Shown here: positions 1 to 8,516 of the stretch, piece by piece
Position numbering within the stretch: position 1 is the first letter of the stretch
How the letters are laid out: each line of letters starts with the position of its first letter
Source of the DNA: Deltaproteobacteria bacterium
GTDB taxonomy: Bacteria; Myxococcota_A; Polyangia; HGW-17; SLPX01
Reading direction: 5' to 3'
Assembly: GCA_021162935.1 (NCBI GenBank)
Contig: JAGGXR010000060.1
Location: 1 to 64,000, forward strand
Length of the DNA: 64,000 nucleotides
Notes under the pieces: model-generated
Databases searched by the model: none
What the model was told of the DNA's origin: nothing
Seen by the model: only the letters and a program-made list of their open reading frames with translations
Program-made: the position numbers and the translations under genes

Positions 1-434
1 CAGGTGGGCTTCCAGGTCGAAGCGGGACGGGTCGTCTGCCTTCGGGCAGGACGCGGATTCCAGGTGGACGAGGGCGTCGTTCTGGGTCTGGTCGGTATCG
101 TCCTTTCCATGCCGGTCGCTTGGCGCATCCCTACGATCGCGGGGTGCGATATGGGGGGAGCGAACGGTCTCGCCCGTCAGCCATGCATCCAACCTATCGG
201 AACCGAACGTACCGGAGCCCTGGGTATCGGAGTCCAATGTACCGCAGGCCTGCGTATCGAAGTCCAGGATATCGACGGCCAACCTACCGGGCTGGGTTTC
301 CGTCGGCCGGGGCAAGGTATCAGCGAGGGGGCACCTATCGGAGAGGGAAGAGTCGAACGTCGACCCGATACCGTCGGGGTCGGTCTCGCCGTGGTTCGTC
401 ACGAACGAGGCGCCGCGTCCGTCGTCATCGGTGA
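1..434 (+). CDS. C-terminal part of an Arg/Tyr/Pro/Gly-rich basic protein (5' truncated by window)
   Basis: The frame is open from the left edge (first full codon at base 3) to a TGA at 432-434, so only the C-terminus is visible. It encodes about 143 residues dominated by Arg, Gly, Tyr, Pro and Ser. The middle carries a short degenerate repeat of the form YRxPxYR (YRSPGYRSPMYRRPAYRSP and similar), and the tail is almost pure Arg/Ser/Gly. An in-frame TTG at 120 could be called as a start, but the repeat-rich composition continues upstream of it. The overlapping longer frame 1 lacks such order. I recognise no family. The composition suggests a disordered, nucleic-acid- or surface-binding tail, which is inference only. 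Confidence 0.5.
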   Translation, partial: GGLPGRSGTGRLPSGRTRIPGGRGRRSGSGRYRPFHAGRLAHPYDRGVRYGGSERSRPSAMHPTYRNRTYRSPGYRSPMYRRPAYRSPGYRRPTYRAGFPSAGARYQRGGTYRRGKSRTSTRYRRGRSRRGSSRTRRRVRRHR

Positions 435-520
435 AGTCGAGCCGGGTTGGTCCGCGCGGTATCTGACCTGGCCGGATCGATGGGCTGATATTCCTGGCAG
501 GGCCGTGGCTGCGGGATGCG

Positions 521-1954
521 TCAGGCCTTGAGTCCGTATTTTTTAAGCAGTTCTCTCATGTGGTAGCGGGTCAGACCTGCTTGCTCGGCAGCCCGGGTGA
601 TGTTGCCCGTGTGTGCCTTGATGAGGGCGGTGAGATACGCTTCTTCAAAGGCGTCGATGACTTGCTGCTTTGCTTGCTTGAAGGCCATGCCTTGGCTCAT
701 TGTGGCGGGGTCGAATTGGCCCAAAGGAGATGAGCCTGAACTTGTTGCGTGACGGGATCGGGTACCCGGTCGGTCCCACAGCAGGTCCGATGGCCCAATG
801 ATGGGACCATCGGACAGGGACGCCGCCCGCTCCACGACGTTGCGCAGTTCTCGGACGTTTCCCGGCCAGTCATGGTTTTCCAGGGCCTTGATAGCTTCGT
901 GTGAGAAGGCGCGTTGGACGCCTCTGCGTTTGGACAGGTTGTCCAGGAACTGTTTGGCGAGCAGGTCGATGTCTCCGCGGCGATGCCGCAGGAGAGGTAG
1001 TTCGACATGCATGACGGAGAGGCGGAAGTAGAGGTCTTCACGAAAGCTGCCATCGCTGACCATTTTTCGTAGGTCTCGGTTCGTGGCTGCCAGTACACGG
1101 ACGTCAATGGGCAGTGTTTTCGTGCCTCCTACGCGCTTGATTTCGCGGTTTTCCAGGACCCTGAGCAGTTTTGGCTGGAGTTCGATGTCCAGTTCGCCGA
1201 TTTCATCCAGGAAGATGGTACCGCCGTTTGCCTGTTCGAAAGCGCCGCTCGTTCGTTCTACGGCTCCGGTGAACGCGCCCTTCTCGTGGCCGAAAAGGGT
1301 GGATTCGATCAGATTTTTCGGGATGGCGCCACAGTCGAGCACGACGAAGGGCCCGTCTTTTCGCCGACTCTTGTCGTGGATCGCCCTGGCGATGACTTCC
1401 TTGCCGGTGCCCGTTTCTCCGGAGATCAGCAACGTCAGGTCCGATGGCGCGACTTTTTCGAGGATAGCGAACACTTCTCTCATGGCCACGCTGCGCCCCA
1501 GAGCTTTTCCGAAGCGATCCGTGCTGCTCAGTTCGATGGCCACGACTTCGTTGGTCGGTTGGAATCGGATGACCGAATGGCCGACCTGAAAGGTTGCGCC
1601 GGGTTTGAGGTACACTTCTTTGATGCGCAGCCCACCGGCGAAGGTGCCGTTCGTGCTGCCCATGTCTCGCAGACAGTATCCCTTGTCCGTGCTCTCGATT
1701 TCGAAGTGGGTCCCTGAGACTGCCTTGTCTGACAGAACGAGATTGTTGATGATGCTGCGACCGCCGGTCATGCGCATCTGATCGATCTTGACCTCAAGGC
1801 CTTCGTCGGGACCTTCGATGACCACGAGTTGGCTCTTGCGGAGGTACTTGGCTGTGGCCCGGCCTCCTGCGAAGATGATGGTCAGTGCACCCTCGTCAGC
1901 ATCGGCCGAACTCGGCAGACGCATCCCTGGTTGCGAAGGTGGTTTGGTCGTCAT
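521..1954 (-). CDS. FHA-domain sigma-54-dependent transcriptional activator
   Basis: Protein of 477 aa that should activate RNA polymerase-sigma-54 at promoters of a phospho-signalling regulon. Order: N-terminal FHA domain (about residues 45-131, with LSDKAVSGTHFE and LRDMGSTNGTF), AAA+ domain with Walker A GETGTGKE (179-186), GAFTGA sigma-54-contact loop (226-231) and Walker B TIFLDE (246-251), then a C-terminal Fis-type helix-turn-helix (NITRAAEQAGLTRYHMRELL). FHA domains bind phosphothreonine, so the input is probably a Ser/Thr kinase rather than a histidine kinase; a PEGA kinase is encoded at 12207. I chose the ATG at 1954 because AGAGAGG precedes it; an in-frame ATG at 1999 lacks a site. 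A sigma-70-like promoter lies at 1977-2004. This domain combination is common in Myxococcota. Confidence 0.93.
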   Translation of the reverse strand: MTTKPPSQPGMRLPSSADADEGALTIIFAGGRATAKYLRKSQLVVIEGPDEGLEVKIDQMRMTGGRSIINNLVLSDKAVSGTHFEIESTDKGYCLRDMGSTNGTFAGGLRIKEVYLKPGATFQVGHSVIRFQPTNEVVAIELSSTDRFGKALGRSVAMREVFAILEKVAPSDLTLLISGETGTGKEVIARAIHDKSRRKDGPFVVLDCGAIPKNLIESTLFGHEKGAFTGAVERTSGAFEQANGGTIFLDEIGELDIELQPKLLRVLENREIKRVGGTKTLPIDVRVLAATNRDLRKMVSDGSFREDLYFRLSVMHVELPLLRHRRGDIDLLAKQFLDNLSKRRGVQRAFSHEAIKALENHDWPGNVRELRNVVERAASLSDGPIIGPSDLLWDRPGTRSRHATSSGSSPLGQFDPATMSQGMAFKQAKQQVIDAFEEAYLTALIKAHTGNITRAAEQAGLTRYHMRELLKKYGLKA

Positions 1955-1976
1955 GATTGCCTCTCTTTGGGTTGCT

Positions 1977-2004
1977 ATGATAGCCGGTTTGTACCTCAAC
2001 GCAA
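1977..2004 (-). promoter_or_regulatory. Candidate sigma-70-type promoter of the FHA activator gene
   Basis: On the minus strand, TTGCGT (2004-1999) and TATCAT (1982-1977) are separated by 16 nt. The start codon lies about 25 nt downstream. The -10 matches 5 of 6 consensus bases, the -35 only 3 of 6. Confidence 0.4.
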
Positions 2005-2034
2005 GAGCCGCCTTTTTTGGTCGCCGCGAAGATA

Positions 2035-2073
2035 CTGGAGCCCGCTTTGAGCATGCTGGAGTCCGTTTTGAGC
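2035..2073. repeat. Two 18-nt direct repeats, 21-nt period
   Basis: CTGGAGYCCGYTTTGAGC occurs at 2035-2052 and 2056-2073 (two mismatches between copies). The 21-nt period, two helical turns, and the location just upstream of the candidate promoter at 1977-2004 would suit tandem activator sites. The rest of 1955-2221 shows no gene. Confidence 0.6.
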
Positions 2074-2221
2074 GGTCGTTTCGGGGATGCCGTCACGCGG
2101 AGACCTGGCGTGGTCGGGATGCCCGATATTTTGGCATGCTTTGTTCGGTGTGGGGCAGTTCGGGATGCTTGTGCCGGCGCCGCATCTCCAGGTTGGTGTT
2201 CGCTCTGGGCGGCTTGTCGAA

Positions 2222-4351
2222 CTACTGTCGAACGGCGGTAAAGGTGCCCTGCCAGTTGCCACCGGCAAGGGTACCGTACCAACGGCCGGGATTATCCGGC
2301 GACTTGCCCATGTGGTTGTTGTCGAGGATGTCCACCTGACCGCGCATGGTCAGGACCGAGAACGTCGAGGTGAGCTGATCGAGGTAGTTCACGATAGCCT
2401 GGATCGCCGGGCCCTTGCCGGATTCGCACGCCTGGTGCGCCAGGTCGTAGGCGCCGTCGTAGCCGAAGGCGTCGGAGACGAATCCGTCGATGGCATCTGC
2501 GATGGCATCGCAGTCCACCAAGTCCTGGAGAGCCTCCTGCAGGTCGTCGTAGCAGCCCCAGCCCTGCACCGAACAAGTAACCGCACTGACCAGAGCATCG
2601 ATCACCCATTTGATCAGACCTCCCACCACGTTCTTGATCTCGTGTCGGTCGATCACGAAGACCCGACAGATTTCACGCGACGTGAAGGTGTAGGTGGGGA
2701 CGTGGCCGATTTCAGGGATGTTCTGCGGCTGTCCCGAGATGGTTTGGCCTCGGTACTCGAACTGGATGAGGTCCCACGTGGACGTCCCCACGTATTCGTA
2801 GTTGCCGGCCGCCACGAGTTGGACCGTGTGCAGGATCCGCATGTCGTCCAAGATATCGGACAGGTCTCCAAGTGCGACGATCAGATCCTGCCCCCAGGGT
2901 GGGATGTATTCGTTGATCAGGCTCTTGATGGAATCCTCGATGAGGTCTTCCAACCAGCCCGGCAGACCAAGGTCCAGGTTCCCGAGGATGATGTCGCGGA
3001 AGAACTCCATACCCGATAGAAAGCCACCCAGCCAGCCGGCCACGGCCTCTCGCAGGTGCAGAGTGGAGTCGAAGCTCCAGGTGCCCTGCAGTCGGGTCGG
3101 GTCGGGCTTGGGGGTGCATTGGCTTTGGTCCACGCATTCACCGGCCACGCAGACTTTGTTGCCGGTGCAGTCCTCATTTTCCACGCAATGGAAGGGTTGG
3201 TTTGGATCGGCGACACAGGTTCCCTGCTGGCAGATGAAATCGCCCGGACAGTCATCGTTGTCGACACAGGACGTGTCGCGCGGGTCATCGGTGCAGAAGC
3301 CGCCGATGCAGACCTGGCCGTCGGGACAGGTGGTCATTTCGATTGGGTCGCATCGTTGTCCGTTCGTATTCGGCTTGACGCAGCGTTTGTTGCCGTCGCC
3401 GAAGTCCACACATTCGTAGGGCTCCACGCAGTCTGCATTCGTGGTGCAACTTCCGTCGCTGGTCGGGTTCTGCGTGCAGGTGCCGTCGTCACAGACTGGG
3501 AAGTCGACAGGGCAGTCCGCATTCGTTTGGCAGGGCTCATCGCTGTACTGTTTGATGGTGACCGTGAAGGTAACCGGTTCACTTCCTTGGAGCGTGGCGG
3601 TGATCTGGACGCCGTTCGGGACCGGTTCGGTGCCAGCATTGAACTGGGCCATGACGAGACCATTGGCTCCGCTCTTTACGGTGAGTGTGTTGCCGCTTTG
3701 CGTACCAGCCATGTTCTGAAGGGACGTGCCGCTTCCGCCTGCTCCCAACTCGAAGGTCACGTCTTCGCCGGACAGCGGATATTCGCCTTGGCCGCCCACG
3801 ACCATATAGGCTTTGGCCACGAGGGTGAGGCGGGATCGCGTCCAGGCCGACAGGTTCGTTGGTCCGGTGGGTTTGAGTCCGCGCAGGGCGTCGATCACGT
3901 TGAGCGTGAAGTTGACGGGGCAGGTGCCGTCGGCCGACGCCTGCACCTGGTAGGTGCCTTTCGTATTGCCGGTAAACTGTACGGAGGCGACTCCATCGTC
4001 GCCGGTCTGTACCGTGTCCAAGGAGAGGGAAGCGTCAGCGTTCGGCGTCAGGATTTTGAAATGGACGTCGGCTCCGGATGCGGCACCACCCGAGTTGCAG
4101 TCGCCGTCCGCAATGTGGATGACCATGGCTTTGAGATCCTGACTCGTGCCGGTGGGGATATCATAGTCGTATTTGCCGAACGATTTCAGGAGGACCCCGC
4201 TTGCCTTGGTGGCATCGCAGTCGCCCTTGTACGAGACATCGCAGGACTTGTCGCTTCCGGCACCCTTCTTGGCACACCCCGATTGGGGCCACAGCCCTGC
4301 GGTGAGCACCGAAAAGGCCATCAGGAATATTGTATGCTTTCGGGTCATCAT
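2222..4351 (-). CDS. Large Cys-rich lipoprotein with Ig-like domain
   Basis: Protein of 709 aa, probably anchored in the outer membrane or exposed at the surface. The N-terminal signal sequence ends in QSGC with Cys26, an atypical lipobox. Residues about 60-250 look like invasin-type Ig folds (pattern LTVKSGANGLVMAQF). Residues about 265-410 hold repeated six-Cys modules of the type C-x5-DCP...C-x4-C, as in many myxobacterial lipoproteins. The C-terminal third is rich in Trp, Asp and Ile and matches nothing I know. The ATG at 4351 has GGAGG 7 nt upstream; the longer frame begins at 4429 but would put the signal peptide in the middle. No enzymatic motif is visible, so the function is unknown. 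Confidence 0.85.
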   Translation of the reverse strand: MMTRKHTIFLMAFSVLTAGLWPQSGCAKKGAGSDKSCDVSYKGDCDATKASGVLLKSFGKYDYDIPTGTSQDLKAMVIHIADGDCNSGGAASGADVHFKILTPNADASLSLDTVQTGDDGVASVQFTGNTKGTYQVQASADGTCPVNFTLNVIDALRGLKPTGPTNLSAWTRSRLTLVAKAYMVVGGQGEYPLSGEDVTFELGAGGSGTSLQNMAGTQSGNTLTVKSGANGLVMAQFNAGTEPVPNGVQITATLQGSEPVTFTVTIKQYSDEPCQTNADCPVDFPVCDDGTCTQNPTSDGSCTTNADCVEPYECVDFGDGNKRCVKPNTNGQRCDPIEMTTCPDGQVCIGGFCTDDPRDTSCVDNDDCPGDFICQQGTCVADPNQPFHCVENEDCTGNKVCVAGECVDQSQCTPKPDPTRLQGTWSFDSTLHLREAVAGWLGGFLSGMEFFRDIILGNLDLGLPGWLEDLIEDSIKSLINEYIPPWGQDLIVALGDLSDILDDMRILHTVQLVAAGNYEYVGTSTWDLIQFEYRGQTISGQPQNIPEIGHVPTYTFTSREICRVFVIDRHEIKNVVGGLIKWVIDALVSAVTCSVQGWGCYDDLQEALQDLVDCDAIADAIDGFVSDAFGYDGAYDLAHQACESGKGPAIQAIVNYLDQLTSTFSVLTMRGQVDILDNNHMGKSPDNPGRWYGTLAGGNWQGTFTAVRQ

Positions 4352-4573
4352 GGAATTTCCTCCGGTCGGTACACAGGCGGCAAACCCGTGTTGGTCGAAA
4401 CATTCATCCTGCGTGTGTTCGCCATGCATGTTTCCTTACCCGAGTGACACACTGCGGGTCGTCATGCAAGGAGTGCGCTCGACCTCGGACAGTCGATCTC
4501 CAAGGGACGAACGAGACGCGATCGGCGCCTCAACATGGCGTCCATACTCATCGAACGCAGGACAACCAACCAA

Positions 4574-4602
4574 ATAATACTGCAGAGAGCCTTGTTTTCC
4601 AA
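4574..4602 (-). promoter_or_regulatory. Candidate sigma-70-type promoter of the 2222-4351 lipoprotein
   Basis: TTGGAA (4602-4597) and TATTAT (4579-4574) on the minus strand are spaced 17 nt. Transcription would start near 4567 and give a leader of about 215 nt. The rest of the 410-nt gap 4352-4761 shows short open frames on both strands but none with a convincing ribosome-binding site or protein signature. Confidence 0.4.
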
Positions 4603-4761
4603 GGAGATGATTGGCTTTTCGACCATTTTCGATGCCGATGACGCAGACAGAAGCCGTTGGTCGATGGATGAGATCTACCGATGGCATCAGCGAGACGTTC
4701 ATTGTCTCAAGGTGCTGTTGCAGCGACAGACTGATGGTCCATTGTTTTGATGGGCAGCGGG

Positions 4762-5487
4762 TCAGTTCCAGCGATAGGGATCATGGGTTCGGTTCGACGG
4801 GCGCCGATTCTTTGGAAACTCGATCACGTCGAGGTCCTTGAGTCGACGTGATCGACGGCGTTGCATCAGGACCCAGGGCCGCCAGGATTGGGTCACGAAC
4901 AGAAGGGCGATGGCTGCTCCGACCAGGTCGCTGGCATGACGGATCAACGGCCTTCCCGAAATCACGTCGATCACAGCACTGACGGGGAGGACGATCGCTA
5001 AGAAGATCCCGAGGTGTCGTCCCTTGAGAACCAAGACGCGCCCCATCATGGAGAAGGGCATGCCTCTGGACCAGAAGATGGCCGCTGCCGCCGTGGCCAG
5101 GGCGAATCCTATGGGACCGGGGCCGCCGGCTGGTTGGCCCGGCCACCACAGAGCTGCGGTGACTGCCGCGGCCAGATTGGCCAGGATGCCACTCGTGAAG
5201 ATGAAGATGACGAGTCTTTTTGGACCCCACCAACGTTCCAGTTGTGAACCGAGCAGCCAGATCGCGGCACCCGCCCCCAGGAATTCGATGATGTGGACCT
5301 GATCGGCGGGCCCGAACCAAATGAGGGACGTAACGAGGCGCCACAGTTCGGCGTGCGGCCAAAGGCGATTCCACCACAATGCGGTCAGATTCGAGTAAAC
5401 CGTGCTGGCCGACACCACGAACACGACCATGGCCGTACCCAGCACGGCAAGCACCGTGCTTGTGACCTTTGGCGGGCGGTGAAACAT
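4762..5487 (-). CDS. Rhomboid-superfamily membrane protein lacking the catalytic serine (pseudoprotease or Derlin-like)
   Basis: Integral membrane protein of 241 aa with about six hydrophobic segments. The fold signature reads as rhomboid/Derlin: WRLVTSLIWFGP at 49-60, a helix ending LGSQLERWWGPKR, and a late HASDLVGA helix with His184 where rhomboids carry the catalytic His. The active-site GxSG is GPIG (124-127), so the nucleophilic Ser is replaced by Ile126 and proteolysis is not expected. The WRLVT...FGP segment resembles eukaryotic Derlins, themselves inactive rhomboids. The C-terminus is a basic cytosolic tail. ATG 5487 is preferred; a TTG at 5511 with AAGGA about 10 nt upstream would add eight residues. 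It lies downstream of, and co-directional with, an EF-hand-like membrane protein. Confidence 0.75.
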   Translation of the reverse strand: MFHRPPKVTSTVLAVLGTAMVVFVVSASTVYSNLTALWWNRLWPHAELWRLVTSLIWFGPADQVHIIEFLGAGAAIWLLGSQLERWWGPKRLVIFIFTSGILANLAAAVTAALWWPGQPAGGPGPIGFALATAAAAIFWSRGMPFSMMGRVLVLKGRHLGIFLAIVLPVSAVIDVISGRPLIRHASDLVGAAIALLFVTQSWRPWVLMQRRRSRRLKDLDVIEFPKNRRPSNRTHDPYRWN

Positions 5488-5633
5488 GGTTTTCGTTCGT
5501 CTTCGATACAAGCTGTTATTTCCTTACGGGTTGTCCCGTTTTCTTCGGCTTTTCTTGTTGTTGCCCGGCCTGCATGCTTCCGGATTTCCTTCGTATTCGG
5601 CCGTGCCTCTGCGTTTTTCTTCGCCGGAGCATT

Positions 5634-6470
5634 CTATCCGATCTGTCGGCAGCGTGCCACTGCCAGTCCGACGGAGCCAATTGCCCCGATTGCGCCCAGG
5701 AGCAAAATGAGCCACCATGCGTGTGAGCCACCTCGGCTGGGTCCATCTGGACGGTCCTTTGTGTTCCTTGAATGCATCCCACGCTTGGCCGAAAAGACCA
5801 CGGTGATGCTCCGGTCTTCCACTTTTGATTTCGGTCCTTTGAACGTATAGAGCGTCTCAATGCCCGACGACCAGTTACCTGCATGAGACTCCAGGATACG
5901 GATGGCTGGGCCTGGGCGTAGTTGGACGTGCGTCTCGCCCTGCGCTGCCAGGTACGTGTCGTCTTCGTATCGGAGGGTGTGACGTCCCGGGCAGATGGAC
6001 CACCTGCCTTCGATGGACAATTCGAGGGCTCCTGTCGAGACGCCGCGGTTGCCTCCCAGCAGGATCGATGCGGTGAGTTTCGTGGGAGGCAGGGGGGCCC
6101 CATTGAGGTTCAAGTGGATGCCCGATTCGAGGGCGGCGAGCATTCGGTTCGCCCCTGCGGTTGCTTCTTCGGGGGAGATGAGTCCATCTGTGCTTTGGTC
6201 CAAGTCTCGACGGATTTGTGCCGCCGGGACCCGGCCGTAGAGCACGGAATAGAGCAGGCGAATTTTCGTGTCCTCCAGAACCAAGATTGCGTATCGGTTG
6301 TTCCGGCGCAGACTGAAGGCCCGGTGCCCCGCAAGCTTCGTCGGGAGTACCGTGAACGCGACAGCCGCCAAACCCAGAACCAGAATGAGATGGTTCTGGG
6401 AGCTGGTCATCCACCCGCGTTTGTTGCCACTCGTCCTGTTTTTTTCGGCCCAGTGGCGTTCGGATTTCAT
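5634..6470 (-). CDS. Membrane-anchored protein with an EF-hand-like Ca-binding loop
   Basis: Protein of 278 aa with a hydrophobic N-terminal segment (about residues 28-44, a signal or anchor) and a C-terminal transmembrane helix near residues 249-270 followed by a short basic tail. Between them is an extracytoplasmic domain. The segment DLDQSTDGLISPEEA (about 88-102) follows the EF-hand loop pattern D-x-D-x-S/T-x-G-x-I-x-x-x-E. The following 150 residues look beta-rich. ATG 6470 has AGAGAGG at long spacing; an internal ATG at 6410 is possible. It is upstream of the serine-less rhomboid gene with a gap of about 120 nt. The family is unknown; calcium binding is inferred from a single loop. Confidence 0.7.
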   Translation of the reverse strand: MKSERHWAEKNRTSGNKRGWMTSSQNHLILVLGLAAVAFTVLPTKLAGHRAFSLRRNNRYAILVLEDTKIRLLYSVLYGRVPAAQIRRDLDQSTDGLISPEEATAGANRMLAALESGIHLNLNGAPLPPTKLTASILLGGNRGVSTGALELSIEGRWSICPGRHTLRYEDDTYLAAQGETHVQLRPGPAIRILESHAGNWSSGIETLYTFKGPKSKVEDRSITVVFSAKRGMHSRNTKDRPDGPSRGGSHAWWLILLLGAIGAIGSVGLAVARCRQIG

Positions 6471-6521
6471 TATTCGAATTCGCCTCTCTTATTTTTGAGC
6501 TTGCGCCCACATGATTCACTG

Positions 6522-6560
6522 CCAAATGGGACGTCCAAATGGGACGCCAAAACAGGACGG
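6522..6560. repeat. Three tandem 13-nt repeats
   Basis: CCAAATGGGACGT, CCAAATGGGACGC and a degenerate CAAAACAGGACGG follow each other at 6522-6534, 6535-6547 and 6548-6560. They lie in the divergent gap between the genes at 6470 and 6825, about 40 nt upstream of a candidate promoter, so they could be operator sites. Nothing else stands out in 6471-6824 except that promoter. Confidence 0.6.
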
Positions 6561-6597
6561 TCGACCGCATGGTTTTTTGCCAGATCGACAATCGCCC

Positions 6598-6626
6598 TTG
6601 ACCAACGGATAACTCCCATATATGCT
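6598..6626 (+). promoter_or_regulatory. Candidate sigma-70-type promoter
   Basis: TTGACC (6598-6603) and TATGCT (6621-6626) are spaced exactly 17 nt, pointing at the gene starting at 6825. The leader would be about 190 nt. Confidence 0.45.
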
Positions 6627-6824
6627 AAGCGTCCTAGAAAAGGAAGTGCCCAGACATGGGGCAAGTGGTTCGATAAGGCAAAGCGTGTTGCCTGGACGCT
6701 TGATGCGTTTGTACTTCCAACCAGTCGCTTTGTTGTCGGAAGGAACCTTGCTCGATTGAGTGGTTGAACCAGACACGAACATCGAGTTTTTCGTTGTGGA
6801 TCGCAACATCTGCGGAGGAGACCT

Positions 6825-8018
6825 GTGAGCGACAAGCTGAAGAAGCCACCTGTACGAGATATTTCCGATTTGAAAGCCAAGTTGGGCTTGGCCAAGGGCC
6901 CGTCCAAGCAAGCACCTGGAGGCGCTGTGCCGCCTCCTGCCGGGGTGGTAGCACCGCCTGGAGCCGGAGGGGTAGTTCCGCCTAGTGGCGTGGTTCCGCC
7001 TGCCGGCGGTATCGTGCCCCCTGCCGGGTACCGCCCGCCGGTGCAGCGACAGCCACAGCAGCAGGCGGCTCCGGTGGACGAGGGTCCGATGGAGCCCATC
7101 GCCATGCACGGCAACAAGCAACTCATTTTGAACATTGCGTTTGGGGTGGGTGCCGTGGTGGCGTTTTTTGGTGGATGCCAATGCGGCAAGATGGTCCTGA
7201 TTCGTGGCTGGGTGAACAAGGTCACGACGGACTGTCAGAAGATCACAAAAACCCTCAAGAAGGTGAATCGGGTGGTCCGCAGGATGCAGGCCATCGACAA
7301 CACCTATGGCCTCGTGGATAAGCGTGGTCGGCCGGTGAAGGAGTATTCACCGGAGTTCGGCAACAAGGCCATCAAACTGGTGTCCGATCTGGCCAACATT
7401 AAGGAAGCCGAAGTGTTCGGCATATTCTACAATTTGCTCGAAGCGAAGGACCGACCGGTTGTCGGCCGATTGTTTATTTATTTCGCTGCCTTGAGACGCC
7501 TCCGGTACCAGGTCGTGAGCCTGCGCAAGTTTGAAGCCGCTCAGGCGGAGATGCTTTTGGTCATGACAAAAGAAGGCGGGCAAGCCGTGAGCAAGGAGAT
7601 GGGCAAAGTGGCGTTTGGGGTCTACTCCGCAGGGCCTGGTCAGGTGGCCTTGACGCTGCTCGACCCGAAGAACGCGGTTTGTGGAAAGAAGCTCAATGAG
7701 CCCTGTGGGAAGAAGGCACCTCAGGGGTACAAGATCAACGACGTCTCCTATGCGTTCAAGGGAGGCAAACCCGAACAGCGACTCACTCGGGTCAACGTCG
7801 GTGCCATGGGCGGACTGGCGAAGTGCATGACATCGAATAGCGCCATCCAGCAGCGTATTTGGTTCGGCCATGCCGCCTGGAGCATGTATCGTATGTACCG
7901 CATGGCCATCACCAAGACCCTGCATGACATCCAAGACCAGGCCAAGCCGTCCGAGATCTACAAGGTGTACAACCGTTACGCGAGCCGCAAGAAGGTCAAT
8001 CACTACGTGATCTTCTAG
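6825..8018 (+). CDS. Membrane protein with Pro-rich N-terminus, function unknown
   Basis: Protein of 397 aa. GTG start with GGAGGAGACCT immediately upstream. Residues 1-90 are cytosolic and disordered, with a short DISDLKAKLGL helix (12-22) and then a low-complexity run of GVVPP/GGIVPP repeats (about 40-72) ending in a Gln-rich stretch. A single transmembrane helix follows (about 100-117, ending in CQCGK). The remaining 280 residues form an alpha-rich, Lys/Arg-rich domain with a few Cys (CGKKLNEPCGKK). No catalytic motif or family is recognised. Codon use and the clear ribosome-binding site make the gene itself secure. Neighbours on the left are divergent membrane proteins; the next gene on the right is convergent. 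Confidence 0.85.
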   Translation: MSDKLKKPPVRDISDLKAKLGLAKGPSKQAPGGAVPPPAGVVAPPGAGGVVPPSGVVPPAGGIVPPAGYRPPVQRQPQQQAAPVDEGPMEPIAMHGNKQLILNIAFGVGAVVAFFGGCQCGKMVLIRGWVNKVTTDCQKITKTLKKVNRVVRRMQAIDNTYGLVDKRGRPVKEYSPEFGNKAIKLVSDLANIKEAEVFGIFYNLLEAKDRPVVGRLFIYFAALRRLRYQVVSLRKFEAAQAEMLLVMTKEGGQAVSKEMGKVAFGVYSAGPGQVALTLLDPKNAVCGKKLNEPCGKKAPQGYKINDVSYAFKGGKPEQRLTRVNVGAMGGLAKCMTSNSAIQQRIWFGHAAWSMYRMYRMAITKTLHDIQDQAKPSEIYKVYNRYASRKKVNHYVIF

Positions 8019-8516
8019 GTCTCCTTCCTCCCCATCCCTCCTGTTTTCTGTTGTCTTTTTCCGTCGAACGATTCTCGTCAGCCATCGCTCTCCGTCGGCC
8101 CATCGCGGAAAGATGACGGTGGAACCAAGCGATGAGAGGCGATCCCCTCAGGTACGGAAACGGGAAGAGAGAGGCAGCGACGCGTCCTCGCGTGCCGGGA
8201 ATCACTGCTCGCCGTCAGCTGATTCGTCGAAGTCGAGATGAACAAAGGCCTCGTATGTTGGGGCGACCGAGGCGTCTGAGCGGCGCAGCAGGCTGCTTCG
8301 TCCTTTCTGAAGACGGCTCAGTCGAGGCGTAGACGAACGCTGCCCTGATGACCGGTTCTTACAAGCCGTCCGAGCGGGGCCAATGTGCAGAGCCCCAGTT
8401 TCGACGGAGATGAATCTCGGACAGACCCGAGCCATTGTTCGGAGTCCGAGGGCGAGGAGTCTTTGGAGAGACCTGGTGCCGGATCTGTTGGCTTTGGCCG
8501 AAGGCGTTGGCTTTGG
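8019..8516. other. 498-nt intergenic stretch between convergent genes, no gene recognised
   Basis: Several short open frames exist (for example 8202-8435 minus) but none has a good ribosome-binding site or recognisable sequence. TTGGCTTTG recurs three times near 8485-8535. I see no tRNA or terminator with a T tract. Confidence 0.4.

Noticed and set aside
4436-4702. Open frame of 88 aa on the minus strand in the gap upstream of the large lipoprotein
   Set aside because: No ribosome-binding site, no recognisable sequence, and it overlaps the candidate promoter region.
8202-8435. 77-aa minus-strand frame downstream of the Ig-like lipoprotein
   Set aside because: It might be a frameshifted continuation, but no motif or coding signature supports it.
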